A stretch of 18,275 nt of DNA from an uncultured Burkholderiaceae bacterium. Its GTDB lineage: Bacteria > Pseudomonadota > Gammaproteobacteria > Burkholderiales > Burkholderiaceae. The notes beneath the pieces were generated by a model, which saw only the letters and a program-made list of their open reading frames with translations, ran no database searches and had not been told where the DNA came from. The DNA lies in contig CALMPB010000377.1 of NCBI GenBank assembly GCA_937871985.1, positions 1 through 18,275 on the forward strand, written 5' to 3'. Of the stretch, positions 7,062 to 13,796 are shown in pieces (position 1 is the stretch's first letter; every line of letters starts with the position of its first letter). The position numbers were made by a program, and so were the translations under genes.

Positions 7062-9775
7062 TTCTTCGCGCTCCTGGTCTTCTTCGCCAGGAGCTTGGTA
7101 GCTGCCTCAGCAGTCATGCGCTCGTACATCGCAAAGAGGTCAGCGAGCCGCTGCTCGTCTGTCTCGTAGCCACGCTTCGAGTAGATCGAGTCAACAAGCG
7201 CGTCGACCTCCGCGTGCGCAGCCCGTAGATCATCGGGCATCTTGTCCGGATCGTAAAGGTCGGCAAGGGTCAGCTCGCAGTGGTATTCGCGAATATCCAA
7301 CACTCTGAGAGCGGCGGAGGTCAGCCGTTCCTGTTGAGAGTTAGATAGCGGCGGCACCGGAAAATTGTTGTAGACAATGAACGCGCCGTATCTGTAGTCC
7401 GTCTTCATTCGACCGCCGACGGCGGCCAGCCAGGCCATGTGAATGCGCGAGGTAAGCAGCGAAAAAATCCAGGGCTCAGCATCGTAGACAGCATTCGCTG
7501 CGTCAGAAATAACACTTCCTTCGTCAAGATATCCAATCGGCACATAGTCACGCCGTTCAGAAGATACACGTGGGACTACCACTGACTCTGTCGCTTTGTA
7601 CGCGTTCTGCTTGAACCGGTTTGGGAATGCGGCGAATGCGCGAACCCCCGACTCTTCACGGCTATCACGCCACGAAGTGACCTGTTTCAGTCTTGCAGCG
7701 ATTGGCGACACAGAGCGAGCATCTGCAAGTTTCGAATCTGGAACCCAGATGCAGTATCTCTGAATGTCATTGATAAACTCTGCTGAGCCAACATACCGTT
7801 TTAGATAGAGCGCAGCACCCGGATCCTGCGCGAGCATGAGGCGGTGTTCTAGCTCGTCTACGATCAGATAGCCGCCGTCCTTCGGCATTGAACCTAGTAC
7901 CATCTTCGGCAGTTGCGGGCTGAGAACATGAGACCTACGGTATACAAAGACCGACGGCGCATCGGCAAGGTACCCGTTTATGTTCTTTGCCTCAACTTGC
8001 AGACCGTCAGTAAAGATGTATTTGGGGTTGGTGCTCTTCGCTCGCAAATTGATGACAGCGACCGTCACGCCCGCGTTGTGTTTCGCGTTGTTTTCCCACT
8101 TGAATGACGTGTATGCATAGCCGATCTCTATACCCTTGGCGAAAATCATTGGAAACATCAGGCCAACATGCTCTCCTTGCGAGACCGAGTTGGTTGTGAC
8201 GAAGGCTAGCTCAGCTTGCGTGCCCTCGATGTAGTCGGCGCCCTTTACGAACCAGAGCGCAATGTAGTCAAGGTCTTTCGAGTACGATCGGCTCCCGAAT
8301 ACGTATGGGTAGTCGGCCTTCATCTGTTTGCCCTGAGCCTTACCACCCTTATAGGGCGGGTTACCAATCAGATAGATCTCGCCGCCGTCGTTAGGGCAGA
8401 CCTTGTTCCAGTCAACTCGCGCTGCGTTGCCCTGTTGAACTTGCCCGGTCTCCTTCAAAGGGATCAGAGGGATAGCGAGGTTGAACTTCTCTTTGAACTC
8501 GGCGTTCATCTGGTGCTTGGCGATCCAGAGTGAGAGGATCGCGACCTCGACCGCGAAGTCGTCTATCTCAATTCCGAAGAAGTTCTCGATGTTGATCTTC
8601 GATTCGGCATAGAGCACCTGGTACCTGGCGTCCAGCTCGGTCAAGCGCTCCAGGATCGCGTGTTCCAGCCTTCGCAGTTCCTTGTAGGCGATGACGAGAA
8701 AATTGCCAGAGCCACAAGCTGGGTCAAACACCTTGATCTCGCTGATACGCGTGAGCAGAGCTTCGAGCTTCTTGACCGAGTCGTACCCGGCGTCAAATGA
8801 AGCCTTCAAGTCATCGAGGAAAAGCGGTTCGATCGTCTTGAGGATATTGGGCACTGACGTGTAGTGCTGCCCGAGGTCAGAGCGAGTTCCCGGCGTCACG
8901 ATGGCCTGGAACATCGACCCGAAAATGTCGGGATTGATCTCGCGCCAGATGAGCGTCCCGGACTCGATGAGGTACTCGCGGGCCTTCTTCGTAAAGTTCG
9001 GCACTACTTGGTCGGCCGACATCGTGAAGAGTCTTCCGTTGACGTACGGGAACGCCGCCAGATGGCTGGGCTTGTCTTCAGCTCGCTGCGTGTCGAGAGC
9101 CGTGAAGAGATCAGTCAGGAAGGCGGCGACGTCGGAGCCGTCGGCTTGAGTGTGGGAGCCGACAGCGTTTGTGAACTGGTTCGGTTCGAAGATGTCGGTG
9201 TCTTCGGCGAAAAAGCAGAACAAGAGCCGAGTGAAGAAGATGTTGAGCGCGTGGCGTCCACTCGATGCGTCAAGCAGGCCTGGGTTGGCATGTAGCAGCT
9301 CATCGAACAGCTTGCCCATGCGTTCCGCCGCCTTGACATCGGCATGTGTTTCGGCGACATACTGCGCCTTCTCCATCCCGGCCCACGGAAGGAAGAATGT
9401 GAAGTGCTGGTCGATTTCGGCAATCGGGAACCCGATGGTCTCGCTCGTCTTTGTATCGGTGGCGACAAGCTCGTCGAAGTCGGTCACAATAACGAAGCGC
9501 GTGTTGTATCGAACTACCGCGGGTGAGGTTTTCAGATCATCAAGCACCGCCAGCGGATCACTGGTCGTCTCTTTGAAGTAGACGACGTTCTTCTGGGCAA
9601 CCTCTGTCGAGGGGTCAACCGCAACGCTGAGGGAACCATTGCGAAGTCGAGTCACGTTGCCCTGCGGCTTGCCATAGGCGAGTAGCAGATCAAAAATGAA
9701 CTCGCGATTGTACGAGTCGCGCCCAGCCAGGGGCGCGACTCGGTCCTCCACTGCTTTGAGATTTAGCCTTACCAT
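7058..9775 (-). CDS. MmeI-family class I SAM-dependent adenine DNA methyltransferase
   Basis: A 905-residue protein. SAM-binding motif I FDPACGSGNF is at 350-359 and catalytic motif IV NPPY at 472-475, so it is a gamma-class N6-adenine methylase. A helical spacer precedes the methylase (about 130-310). A target-recognition region follows it, and the C-terminal part holds ADLYDPDKMPDDLRAAHAEV and an LFAMYERMT tail, the signature of the MmeI_C domain. MmeI-type enzymes carry a nuclease at the N-terminus, but here residues 1-130 show only VVYFKETTS where an ExK would be expected, so the nuclease appears lost or replaced. The ATG has GAGGAGAG eight bases upstream; that site overlaps a small palindrome CCTCATGAGG at 9787-9796. 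The gene follows the HTH gene after 58 bp and overlaps the helicase (GTGA). It probably modifies host DNA and supplies specificity to the system. DNA encoding the presumed recognition region is visibly AT-richer than the first half. Confidence 0.9.
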   Translation of the reverse strand: MVRLNLKAVEDRVAPLAGRDSYNREFIFDLLLAYGKPQGNVTRLRNGSLSVAVDPSTEVAQKNVVYFKETTSDPLAVLDDLKTSPAVVRYNTRFVIVTDFDELVATDTKTSETIGFPIAEIDQHFTFFLPWAGMEKAQYVAETHADVKAAERMGKLFDELLHANPGLLDASSGRHALNIFFTRLLFCFFAEDTDIFEPNQFTNAVGSHTQADGSDVAAFLTDLFTALDTQRAEDKPSHLAAFPYVNGRLFTMSADQVVPNFTKKAREYLIESGTLIWREINPDIFGSMFQAIVTPGTRSDLGQHYTSVPNILKTIEPLFLDDLKASFDAGYDSVKKLEALLTRISEIKVFDPACGSGNFLVIAYKELRRLEHAILERLTELDARYQVLYAESKINIENFFGIEIDDFAVEVAILSLWIAKHQMNAEFKEKFNLAIPLIPLKETGQVQQGNAARVDWNKVCPNDGGEIYLIGNPPYKGGKAQGKQMKADYPYVFGSRSYSKDLDYIALWFVKGADYIEGTQAELAFVTTNSVSQGEHVGLMFPMIFAKGIEIGYAYTSFKWENNAKHNAGVTVAVINLRAKSTNPKYIFTDGLQVEAKNINGYLADAPSVFVYRRSHVLSPQLPKMVLGSMPKDGGYLIVDELEHRLMLAQDPGAALYLKRYVGSAEFINDIQRYCIWVPDSKLADARSVSPIAARLKQVTSWRDSREESGVRAFAAFPNRFKQNAYKATESVVVPRVSSERRDYVPIGYLDEGSVISDAANAVYDAEPWIFSLLTSRIHMAWLAAVGGRMKTDYRYGAFIVYNNFPVPPLSNSQQERLTSAALRVLDIREYHCELTLADLYDPDKMPDDLRAAHAEVDALVDSIYSKRGYETDEQRLADLFAMYERMTAEAATKLLAKKTRSAKK

Positions 9776-9833
9776 GTGCTGTCTCTCCTCATGAGGTCTA
9801 TCTCAGCACCAACCACCGACATCGAAATCTTCA

Positions 9834-10031
9834 TCAGGCGGTACCTCCAGCATCTGAGGCGGCAGCGCCACCGTGGCGGACCCACTCGTCGACCTCCGTG
9901 GTTTGAAACTTCCAAAGTCGTCCGATCTTGTGTGCTGGCATGCCCTTGTCGGCAATCCAGGTGTAGACGGTGTCTTTGGTGACGCCGAGATGGGTTGCGA
10001 TGTCGTCGGCAGACAACCACGGCTCAGCCAT
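9834..10031 (-). CDS. Excisionase-family HTH DNA-binding protein
   Basis: A 65-residue protein that is essentially one winged HTH domain of the excisionase/MerR-like HTH_17 type: WLSADDIATHLGVTKDTVYT, a basic turn HKIGRLWKF and TTEVDEWV. These small proteins bind DNA as excisionases or as transcription regulators. A strong ribosome binding site (GGGAGGG about six bases before ATG) supports the start. It is the first gene of the minus-strand defence operon and ends 58 bp before the methyltransferase. In that place it is more likely a regulator of the operon, in the way controller proteins time methylation ahead of restriction, than an excisionase; no integrase is in the window. A palindrome 38 bp upstream is a possible binding site. 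The regulatory role is inference. Confidence 0.88.
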   Translation of the reverse strand: MAEPWLSADDIATHLGVTKDTVYTWIADKGMPAHKIGRLWKFQTTEVDEWVRHGGAAASDAGGTA

Positions 10032-10068
10032 CGTTGACCCTCCCTCATAGCTAGTTCACACTTCTGCC

Positions 10069-10081
10069 CCGATTCTATCGG
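10069..10081 (-). promoter_or_regulatory. Short palindrome over a candidate -10 box upstream of the HTH/methyltransferase operon
   Basis: CCGAT and ATCGG form perfect 5-bp arms around TCT. Read on the minus strand the centre gives TAGAAT, a fair -10 hexamer, about 40 bp before the HTH start codon. The -35 region is weak (CTAATA at 17 bp). The palindrome could be the operator of the HTH protein or of another factor. With arms this short, chance occurrence is possible. Confidence 0.3.
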
Positions 10082-10161
10082 TGGTAACCGGGTTTATTAG
10101 GGTTTCTCGGCGTGAACATCCACTCAAGGCATGGCCAAAAAGTGAGAAGTAGACTGCCGAC

Positions 10162-10362
10162 ATGGAGTTTGAAGAGATCGGCTCGTTCCAAGGCGCACCC
10201 ATTCGTGTGCCGACCGACTACGGGTACCGCACGTGTGATCAGTGCGGTGGCGATTGTGATCCTGACCACATGGCAACCGACAGTGGCATCCGAATCGCAT
10301 TCATTTGCCGCGATCACGGGATTCAGTCGCTCATTGATCCGTTTGAAGATTTGAGGAACTGA
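10162..10362 (+). CDS. Small zinc-ribbon-like protein of unknown function
   Basis: A 66-residue ORF divergent from the HTH gene. It contains RTCDQCGGDCDPDHM and then FICRDHG: a CxxC followed by further Cys/His pairs, the pattern of a small zinc-binding fold. Codon third positions look coding, but the ribosome binding site is weak (GAGAAG about 11 bases before ATG). Its last 40 bp overlap the 3' end of the convergent hydrolase gene, so the two transcripts would be antisense there. I do not recognise the family. It may be a small accessory or transcription-related protein. It is not obviously part of either neighbouring operon, and a competing minus-strand ORF over the same bases (10075-10380) looks less convincing because it lacks a start signal and a recognisable domain. 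Confidence 0.6.
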   Translation: MEFEEIGSFQGAPIRVPTDYGYRTCDQCGGDCDPDHMATDSGIRIAFICRDHGIQSLIDPFEDLRN

Positions 10363-11477
10363 GCGACTGCCGATGACCACTTACTTGGGTCACTGTTCCA
10401 GTTGAGTGTGTGACCAGATTCGAATTCTTTTACCATCACCAAGTCTGGGCGCTGCAGGCGCAGGTCGCGCGCATCTGTGATCGGCACCGAGTCATCCCAC
10501 CTCCCATGCAGCATCAACATCGGGACGGTCAGCTCATGGGCTCGCTCGATCCAGTTCATCTCGTACAGAGGAATCGCCGAGGGCAGCCCAGCGAGCTGAG
10601 CCAACCCCGACGTTGTTAGCCACGGAATAGTGAGCTTGCCAGCGCTTGATGGCAGCCCTGATCGATTGCAGTTCACTTCGATCACCTCTGTCCAGTCGAG
10701 GACGGGTGAATCGAGCACGAGGCCGACGATCAATCCGCGGTACTCGGGGCGGTCAGCGAGTTGTAGCGCGATTGCTGCTCCCATCGACCAACCGAAGAGC
10801 ACTATTCCCTCCGCCCCTCGTCGTATTGCGTAGCCGATTGCCTCATCTACGTCGTTGGCTTCGGTTGCGCCGAGTGTTGAGTGTCCGTTGCCGACTTGGG
10901 GGCCTTCTCCATCGTTACGGTAGCTGACAACGAGTGAGGTATAGCCGAGTTCGGTCGCGACTTGAACCCCGCGAAGGGTCCCTGCTCGGGGGCTGCCGAG
11001 CCCATGAATGTGGATCGCCCAGGTGGTCGTGTTGCCGTTGATTCGCCAGGCTGGTGCGTCGCCGGCCGGCGTCTTGATGACGATGTCCTTATGGTCAAGC
11101 CCGGCATCCGCCGGCGTTGCGTAGTAGACGCCGCTCCATGAAACTCGATCACCCAGTTTTGGGTTCAGGCCTTTAGAGATGCCAGTCACGGTTCGAGCGA
11201 TGAGGCCCCGCCCGCGATCCTCGATCTCGACACCAAGCTGCACCCAACCACCCTGCTCAAACCAGAGATTGTAGATACCTGCCGCTGTGGTGCTGGGTGT
11301 GCGATCAAGCACGACCTTAAGTTGGTCGCCGCCGTCTTCAACTCTGCAGATCGTGAGATTGAATGATCGTGGTCCCACTGGTGCAGTGAGGCGTCGAGCA
11401 ATGACCCAACCAGTCGCAGCGCTGATCAAGGTGCCAGCAGAGGCCAGCAACCCGAGGATGGTCAGAATGCGTTTCAT
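10323..11477 (-). CDS. Membrane-anchored alpha/beta hydrolase
   Basis: A 384-residue protein beginning MKRILTILGLLASAGTLISA, a signal peptide or single membrane anchor (about residues 4-27), so the catalytic domain is probably outside the membrane. Residues 40-125 form an N-terminal region without a clear match. The alpha/beta hydrolase part has an oxyanion-type HGLGSPRAG at 158-166, the nucleophile elbow GWSMG at 229-233 (S231), an acid at D328/D329 in HGRWDDSVP and a histidine at H356 in ESGHTLNW; the triad is complete. Such enzymes cleave esters, thioesters or peptides; the substrate cannot be told. Its ATG overlaps the stop of the seven-helix membrane protein gene (ATGA), and it is the last gene of the XRE-ImmA operon. 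That suggests the membrane protein and hydrolase work together at the cell envelope. No terminator was found after it; its 3' end runs into the convergent small ORF. Confidence 0.88.
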   Translation of the reverse strand: MKRILTILGLLASAGTLISAATGWVIARRLTAPVGPRSFNLTICRVEDGGDQLKVVLDRTPSTTAAGIYNLWFEQGGWVQLGVEIEDRGRGLIARTVTGISKGLNPKLGDRVSWSGVYYATPADAGLDHKDIVIKTPAGDAPAWRINGNTTTWAIHIHGLGSPRAGTLRGVQVATELGYTSLVVSYRNDGEGPQVGNGHSTLGATEANDVDEAIGYAIRRGAEGIVLFGWSMGAAIALQLADRPEYRGLIVGLVLDSPVLDWTEVIEVNCNRSGLPSSAGKLTIPWLTTSGLAQLAGLPSAIPLYEMNWIERAHELTVPMLMLHGRWDDSVPITDARDLRLQRPDLVMVKEFESGHTLNWNSDPSKWSSAVAQFLKSSNGSMSD

Positions 11478-12493
11478 GAAGCACTCTCTTCGGCTCGTAT
11501 CTCGTTCTTCCTGGCTTTGCCCGGCGCAGCAGTGGGGGCATCGCCGAGCAGGTGCTGCTCAGCTCGTTCGAGAAGCGCGATCTCTGATTCAGAGACGTCA
11601 AGTTGCGCCTCGGGATCGAGCATGGCGTCCCTGATTTCGACGATTTGACGGTGGAGCCGTGCCTCTGGGTCATCGAAACGAGAGGTCTCAGGGAGCGCGC
11701 CACTGAGCCCGGGATGTTTCCGCAACGCTTGGAACCAGATCGGTTCAAGCTGCGCGATGAGCACATCGGTTTTCACGCGACGAAGACGGTTCTTTATGAA
11801 TCTCAGTGCGGGTTGACCTGCGAAGCCCATGCACAGGAACACGAAGGTGAGCACCGTGAGCGGGTTGTAACCGAGCGCCGCGGCGTTCATGAGGTCGATT
11901 GCGCCAGCAACGTGGGAAACATCCATGATGAGCACCACGATGCACAGTGCTACGCCGCAGGCTGACCCCAAAGCGAGAAGTGCAGCTGGGATTCGCGGGA
12001 TGCCGGTGTCGCTTGTGCATTGTCTAATAGCGAGTACGAGCATCGCAGTGAGCACGATTCCACAGTAGGCGAAAGAGACGATCGAGTAGATCGCGGCCAC
12101 GGGCTGAGCGCCCAGGTCCATCATGAATGTGGTGGTTGTGTCGCCTCTGTTGATGAAGAAGAACAGCGTGATGATTGCAGCGAGGGCCACGATGAGTGCA
12201 GGCACCCCCACTGTGAATCTCACGAGCCCCGGACGGTATTGGCCTGCGTGCATGACGCCGCGCCCGAGGAAGAAGAGACCAGTCATGAGCAGCCCGTCTG
12301 AGATCAGCGTTGCGAGGTTCGTATCGCCGAGCAACGGATCGATCCAGAGGTAGACATCGTCGATGTTCAAGGTCATCGCAACAGCGATCAAGATAGCGGC
12401 GTAGGTGATGCTGTGGTCGGTGCGGCCTCGGCGGAGCGTGAGGAGGCTGAGCACCAGCATCCACATCAACAGGGCAACTATTGCTTGAGTCAT
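11474..12493 (-). CDS. MAB_1171c-like (DUF6545) seven-helix membrane protein
   Basis: A 339-residue integral membrane protein. Seven hydrophobic segments lie at about 1-20, 29-49, 60-80, 93-114, 131-157, 166-190 and 208-227, followed by a cytoplasmic tail of about 110 residues. The tail has LEPIWFQALRKHPGL and then RLHRQIVEIRDAMLDPEA, which matches my memory of the MAB_1171c/DUF6545 tail (an Arg-rich helix ending in EIRD). Proteins of this family are annotated as putative transporters, but no transport has been shown that I know of; a receptor role is as plausible. In actinobacteria such genes commonly sit beside XRE regulators and ImmA/IrrE proteases, as here. It overlaps ImmA upstream and the hydrolase downstream (ATGA at both ends), so the three proteins should be co-translated. 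Family call is good; function unknown. Confidence 0.85.
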   Translation of the reverse strand: MTQAIVALLMWMLVLSLLTLRRGRTDHSITYAAILIAVAMTLNIDDVYLWIDPLLGDTNLATLISDGLLMTGLFFLGRGVMHAGQYRPGLVRFTVGVPALIVALAAIITLFFFINRGDTTTTFMMDLGAQPVAAIYSIVSFAYCGIVLTAMLVLAIRQCTSDTGIPRIPAALLALGSACGVALCIVVLIMDVSHVAGAIDLMNAAALGYNPLTVLTFVFLCMGFAGQPALRFIKNRLRRVKTDVLIAQLEPIWFQALRKHPGLSGALPETSRFDDPEARLHRQIVEIRDAMLDPEAQLDVSESEIALLERAEQHLLGDAPTAAPGKARKNEIRAEESAS

Positions 12494-12966
12494 CCGAAGA
12501 CCTCGCCGTAGCTGGAGTCTTTGAATGCCGAATTTCGAATTGCTGCAGCAAGACGATCCGCGAGGTGTTCTGCACTGATTTCGTCGGTTGAGTCGATGTC
12601 TGTGCGAGCGAAGAATCTCACCCTTACATCCGTTGGAATATCTGGGAGCAGGGCGTCGAGTTCTTCTCTGTTCAGCTCGCGACTTTCGTCATCACAGTGG
12701 CCGAGGATGAGGTGGGCAAATTCGTGCAGCACGAACTGCTGCCGGTGCAGTTCTGAGTCGGTGTGGATGAGCAGGATCAGGTCGCCGTGTTCCGCAGCAA
12801 GGAGAAGCGCGCAGAGACCTCCGTGCTCGGTGAGTGTGGAGAGTTCTTTGAGGTGGATCTTGCGGCCACGTTGATGTTCAAGTGTGGTTAGGAGTTCGTC
12901 GTAGCTGAAGCGATTGCCCAGACCGAGACCATCGAAGGCCTGGGAGACGGTCTGTTCGATGTTCAC
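12490..12966 (-). CDS. ImmA/IrrE-family metallopeptidase
   Basis: A 158-residue protein with HEFAH at 81-85 inside FVLHEFAHLILGH, the zinc-binding and catalytic HExxH of the ImmA/IrrE (DUF955) family; E133 in SAEHLAD is the likely third ligand. In ICEBs1 and related elements ImmA cuts the XRE repressor ImmR and so switches the element on. Here the upstream neighbour is an XRE protein, so that partner is likely but not proven. The start is GTG at 12966; AGGTGAG lies about seven bases upstream. It follows the XRE gene by 76 bp, in which I see no other feature, and overlaps the membrane protein gene by four bases. Coupling of protease and membrane protein in one operon suggests the protease may be controlled from the membrane. 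Confidence 0.9.
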   Translation of the reverse strand: MNIEQTVSQAFDGLGLGNRFSYDELLTTLEHQRGRKIHLKELSTLTEHGGLCALLLAAEHGDLILLIHTDSELHRQQFVLHEFAHLILGHCDDESRELNREELDALLPDIPTDVRVRFFARTDIDSTDEISAEHLADRLAAAIRNSAFKDSSYGEVFG

Positions 12967-13042
12967 GGTGTGCTCACCTTCCTCGCGAAAGCATCCCGGT
13001 GTCAGTGTTAGTACGGTTGACGCCTTCGTTGCTCGCTTACAC

Positions 13043-13459
13043 TCATTTCACTTCACTATCCAGAAATTCACTGATGGCTTGAAGAGCCTCGGGCGAGAGA
13101 TCGCCGAGGGTACGTGCGGCATATGACTTCACCTTCGCTGCACGCATAGAACGCACGAGATCAAGCTGCGCGTTGACCTTCTCAGAGCTTGAGATGTCTG
13201 ATGCGCCCGTGAGAAAGTCGACATCGACATCGAAATACTCGGCCAGCCCTGCGAACAGCTTTGGCTCTTGCACCTCGCGATGGCCGTTGATCATGTATGT
13301 CCAACGTGACCTGGAAAGGTTGATGTCGCGCTCTTTCAAGAACGCAGCGATTTGCGAGTATGACGGTTCTTCGCCGTCCTCGGCATGTTTCACATCCATG
13401 AGTAGACGCAGTCGCTTCTCCAGGACCTCGGCTGCTGCTGTGCGTTCGTTCTCAGCCAT
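13043..13459 (-). CDS. XRE-family transcriptional regulator
   Basis: A 138-residue protein with a Cro/CI-type HTH at about 34-85: SYSQIAAFLKER, then SRSRWTYMINGHREV as the recognition helix region, then FAGLAEYFDVDVDFLTG, the usual end of XRE domains that dock on position-dependent promoters. The remaining 50 residues are a helical tail, probably for dimerisation or cleavage by ImmA. I chose the ATG at 13459 because AAAGGAGAG lies about nine bases upstream; the reading frame is open further (to 13738) but that part would cross the operator array and codes for an implausible Cys/Trp/His-rich stretch. It is the first gene of the XRE-ImmA-membrane protein-hydrolase operon. It most likely represses both its own promoter and the divergent ArdC promoter through the repeats at 13526-13653. 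Confidence 0.9.
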   Translation of the reverse strand: MAENERTAAAEVLEKRLRLLMDVKHAEDGEEPSYSQIAAFLKERDINLSRSRWTYMINGHREVQEPKLFAGLAEYFDVDVDFLTGASDISSSEKVNAQLDLVRSMRAAKVKSYAARTLGDLSPEALQAISEFLDSEVK

Positions 13460-13538
13460 GTGACCGACTCTCCTTTCCCTTGTGGCGGGCCAGGTGTGCA
13501 GATGTTGCCGCCCCCTTGCAGAGCGTTGGGCATGACTA

Positions 13539-13567
13539 ACGATACGCCTTGAGTATGCACAAAACAA
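13539..13567 (-). promoter_or_regulatory. Candidate promoter of the XRE-ImmA operon
   Basis: On the minus strand TTGTTT (13567-13562) and TATCGT (13544-13539) are separated by 17 bp. The second 14-bp operator lies in the spacer and the first touches the -10, so a bound repressor would block it. The hexamers match consensus only in part. Confidence 0.4.
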
Positions 13568-13570
13568 GTA

Positions 13571-13599
13571 TTGCGCATGCTCAATCAAAGTGCTAGAAC
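13571..13599 (+). promoter_or_regulatory. Candidate promoter of the ArdC operon
   Basis: TTGCGC (13571-13576) and TAGAAC (13594-13599) are separated by 17 bp. The third 14-bp operator covers the -35, and the fourth and fifth lie downstream in the transcribed leader. The mRNA leader to the ArdC start would be about 190 bases. Hexamer matches are partial. Confidence 0.4.
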
Positions 13600-13752
13600 G
13601 GTAAGTCCAACAATATTTGGGCATGCCCAACAAATGACGTGGGGCATGAACCAATCTCTGCACAGAGGAGGTGCACCATGCGATACCCCCATGCCAAAAA
13701 CCGACCACCGGCCCATTCGCTGGGTCTGCTCCGCCCACCTCTTAGACGCAAT

Positions 13753-13774
13753 GCCACCGGGCTCACCCGGTGGC
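13753..13774 (+). other. Leader hairpin just upstream of the ArdC ribosome binding site
   Basis: GCCACCGGG and CCCGGTGGC form a perfect 9-bp stem with loop CTCA. No T-run follows, so it is not a classical terminator. It ends seven bases before GAGAGGAGG (13781-13789), close enough to affect ribosome access. A second strong ribosome binding site (GAGGAGG at 13666-13672, before ATG 13678) lies upstream; its frame reads into ArdC out of frame, so a leader ORF that melts the hairpin is conceivable. Confidence 0.45.
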
Positions 13775-13796
13775 GCATCGGAGAGGAGGCCGGGCG

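Larger units (their letters stand above)
13526..13653. promoter_or_regulatory. Operator array: four to five copies of a 14-bp palindrome
   Basis: The copies are TTGGGCATGACTAA (13526-13539), TTGAGTATGCACAA (13549-13562), TTGCGCATGCTCAA (13571-13584), TTGGGCATGCCCAA (13617-13630, a perfect palindrome) and the weaker TGGGGCATGAACCA (13640-13653). Centre-to-centre steps are 23, 22, 46 and 23 bp, about two helical turns or twice that, so proteins on neighbouring sites would face the same side. The array occupies the gap between the divergent XRE and ArdC genes (13460-13796), overlapping candidate promoters of both. Binding by the XRE protein is inferred from position. Confidence 0.75.

Noticed and set aside
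1..10031. Assignment to BREX, DISARM or a classical type I/III restriction system
   Set aside because: A methyltransferase and helicase are present, but PglZ, BrxL, DrmA/B, HsdS and fused HsdR/Res nuclease are not seen.
10226..10248. Inverted repeat ACCGCAC / GTGCGGT with 9-base loop, considered as terminator of the hydrolase operon
   Set aside because: It lies inside a likely coding region and has no T-run on either strand; 7-bp arms are weak.
10075..10380. Minus-strand ORF of 101 residues over the small zinc-ribbon-like gene
   Set aside because: No ribosome binding site or recognisable domain. The plus-strand frame has a clustered Cys/His pattern and better codon use.
13460..13738. N-terminal extension of the XRE regulator to an upstream ATG
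   Set aside because: It would run through the operator array and candidate promoters. The ATG at 13459 has a strong ribosome binding site and begins a normal XRE protein.
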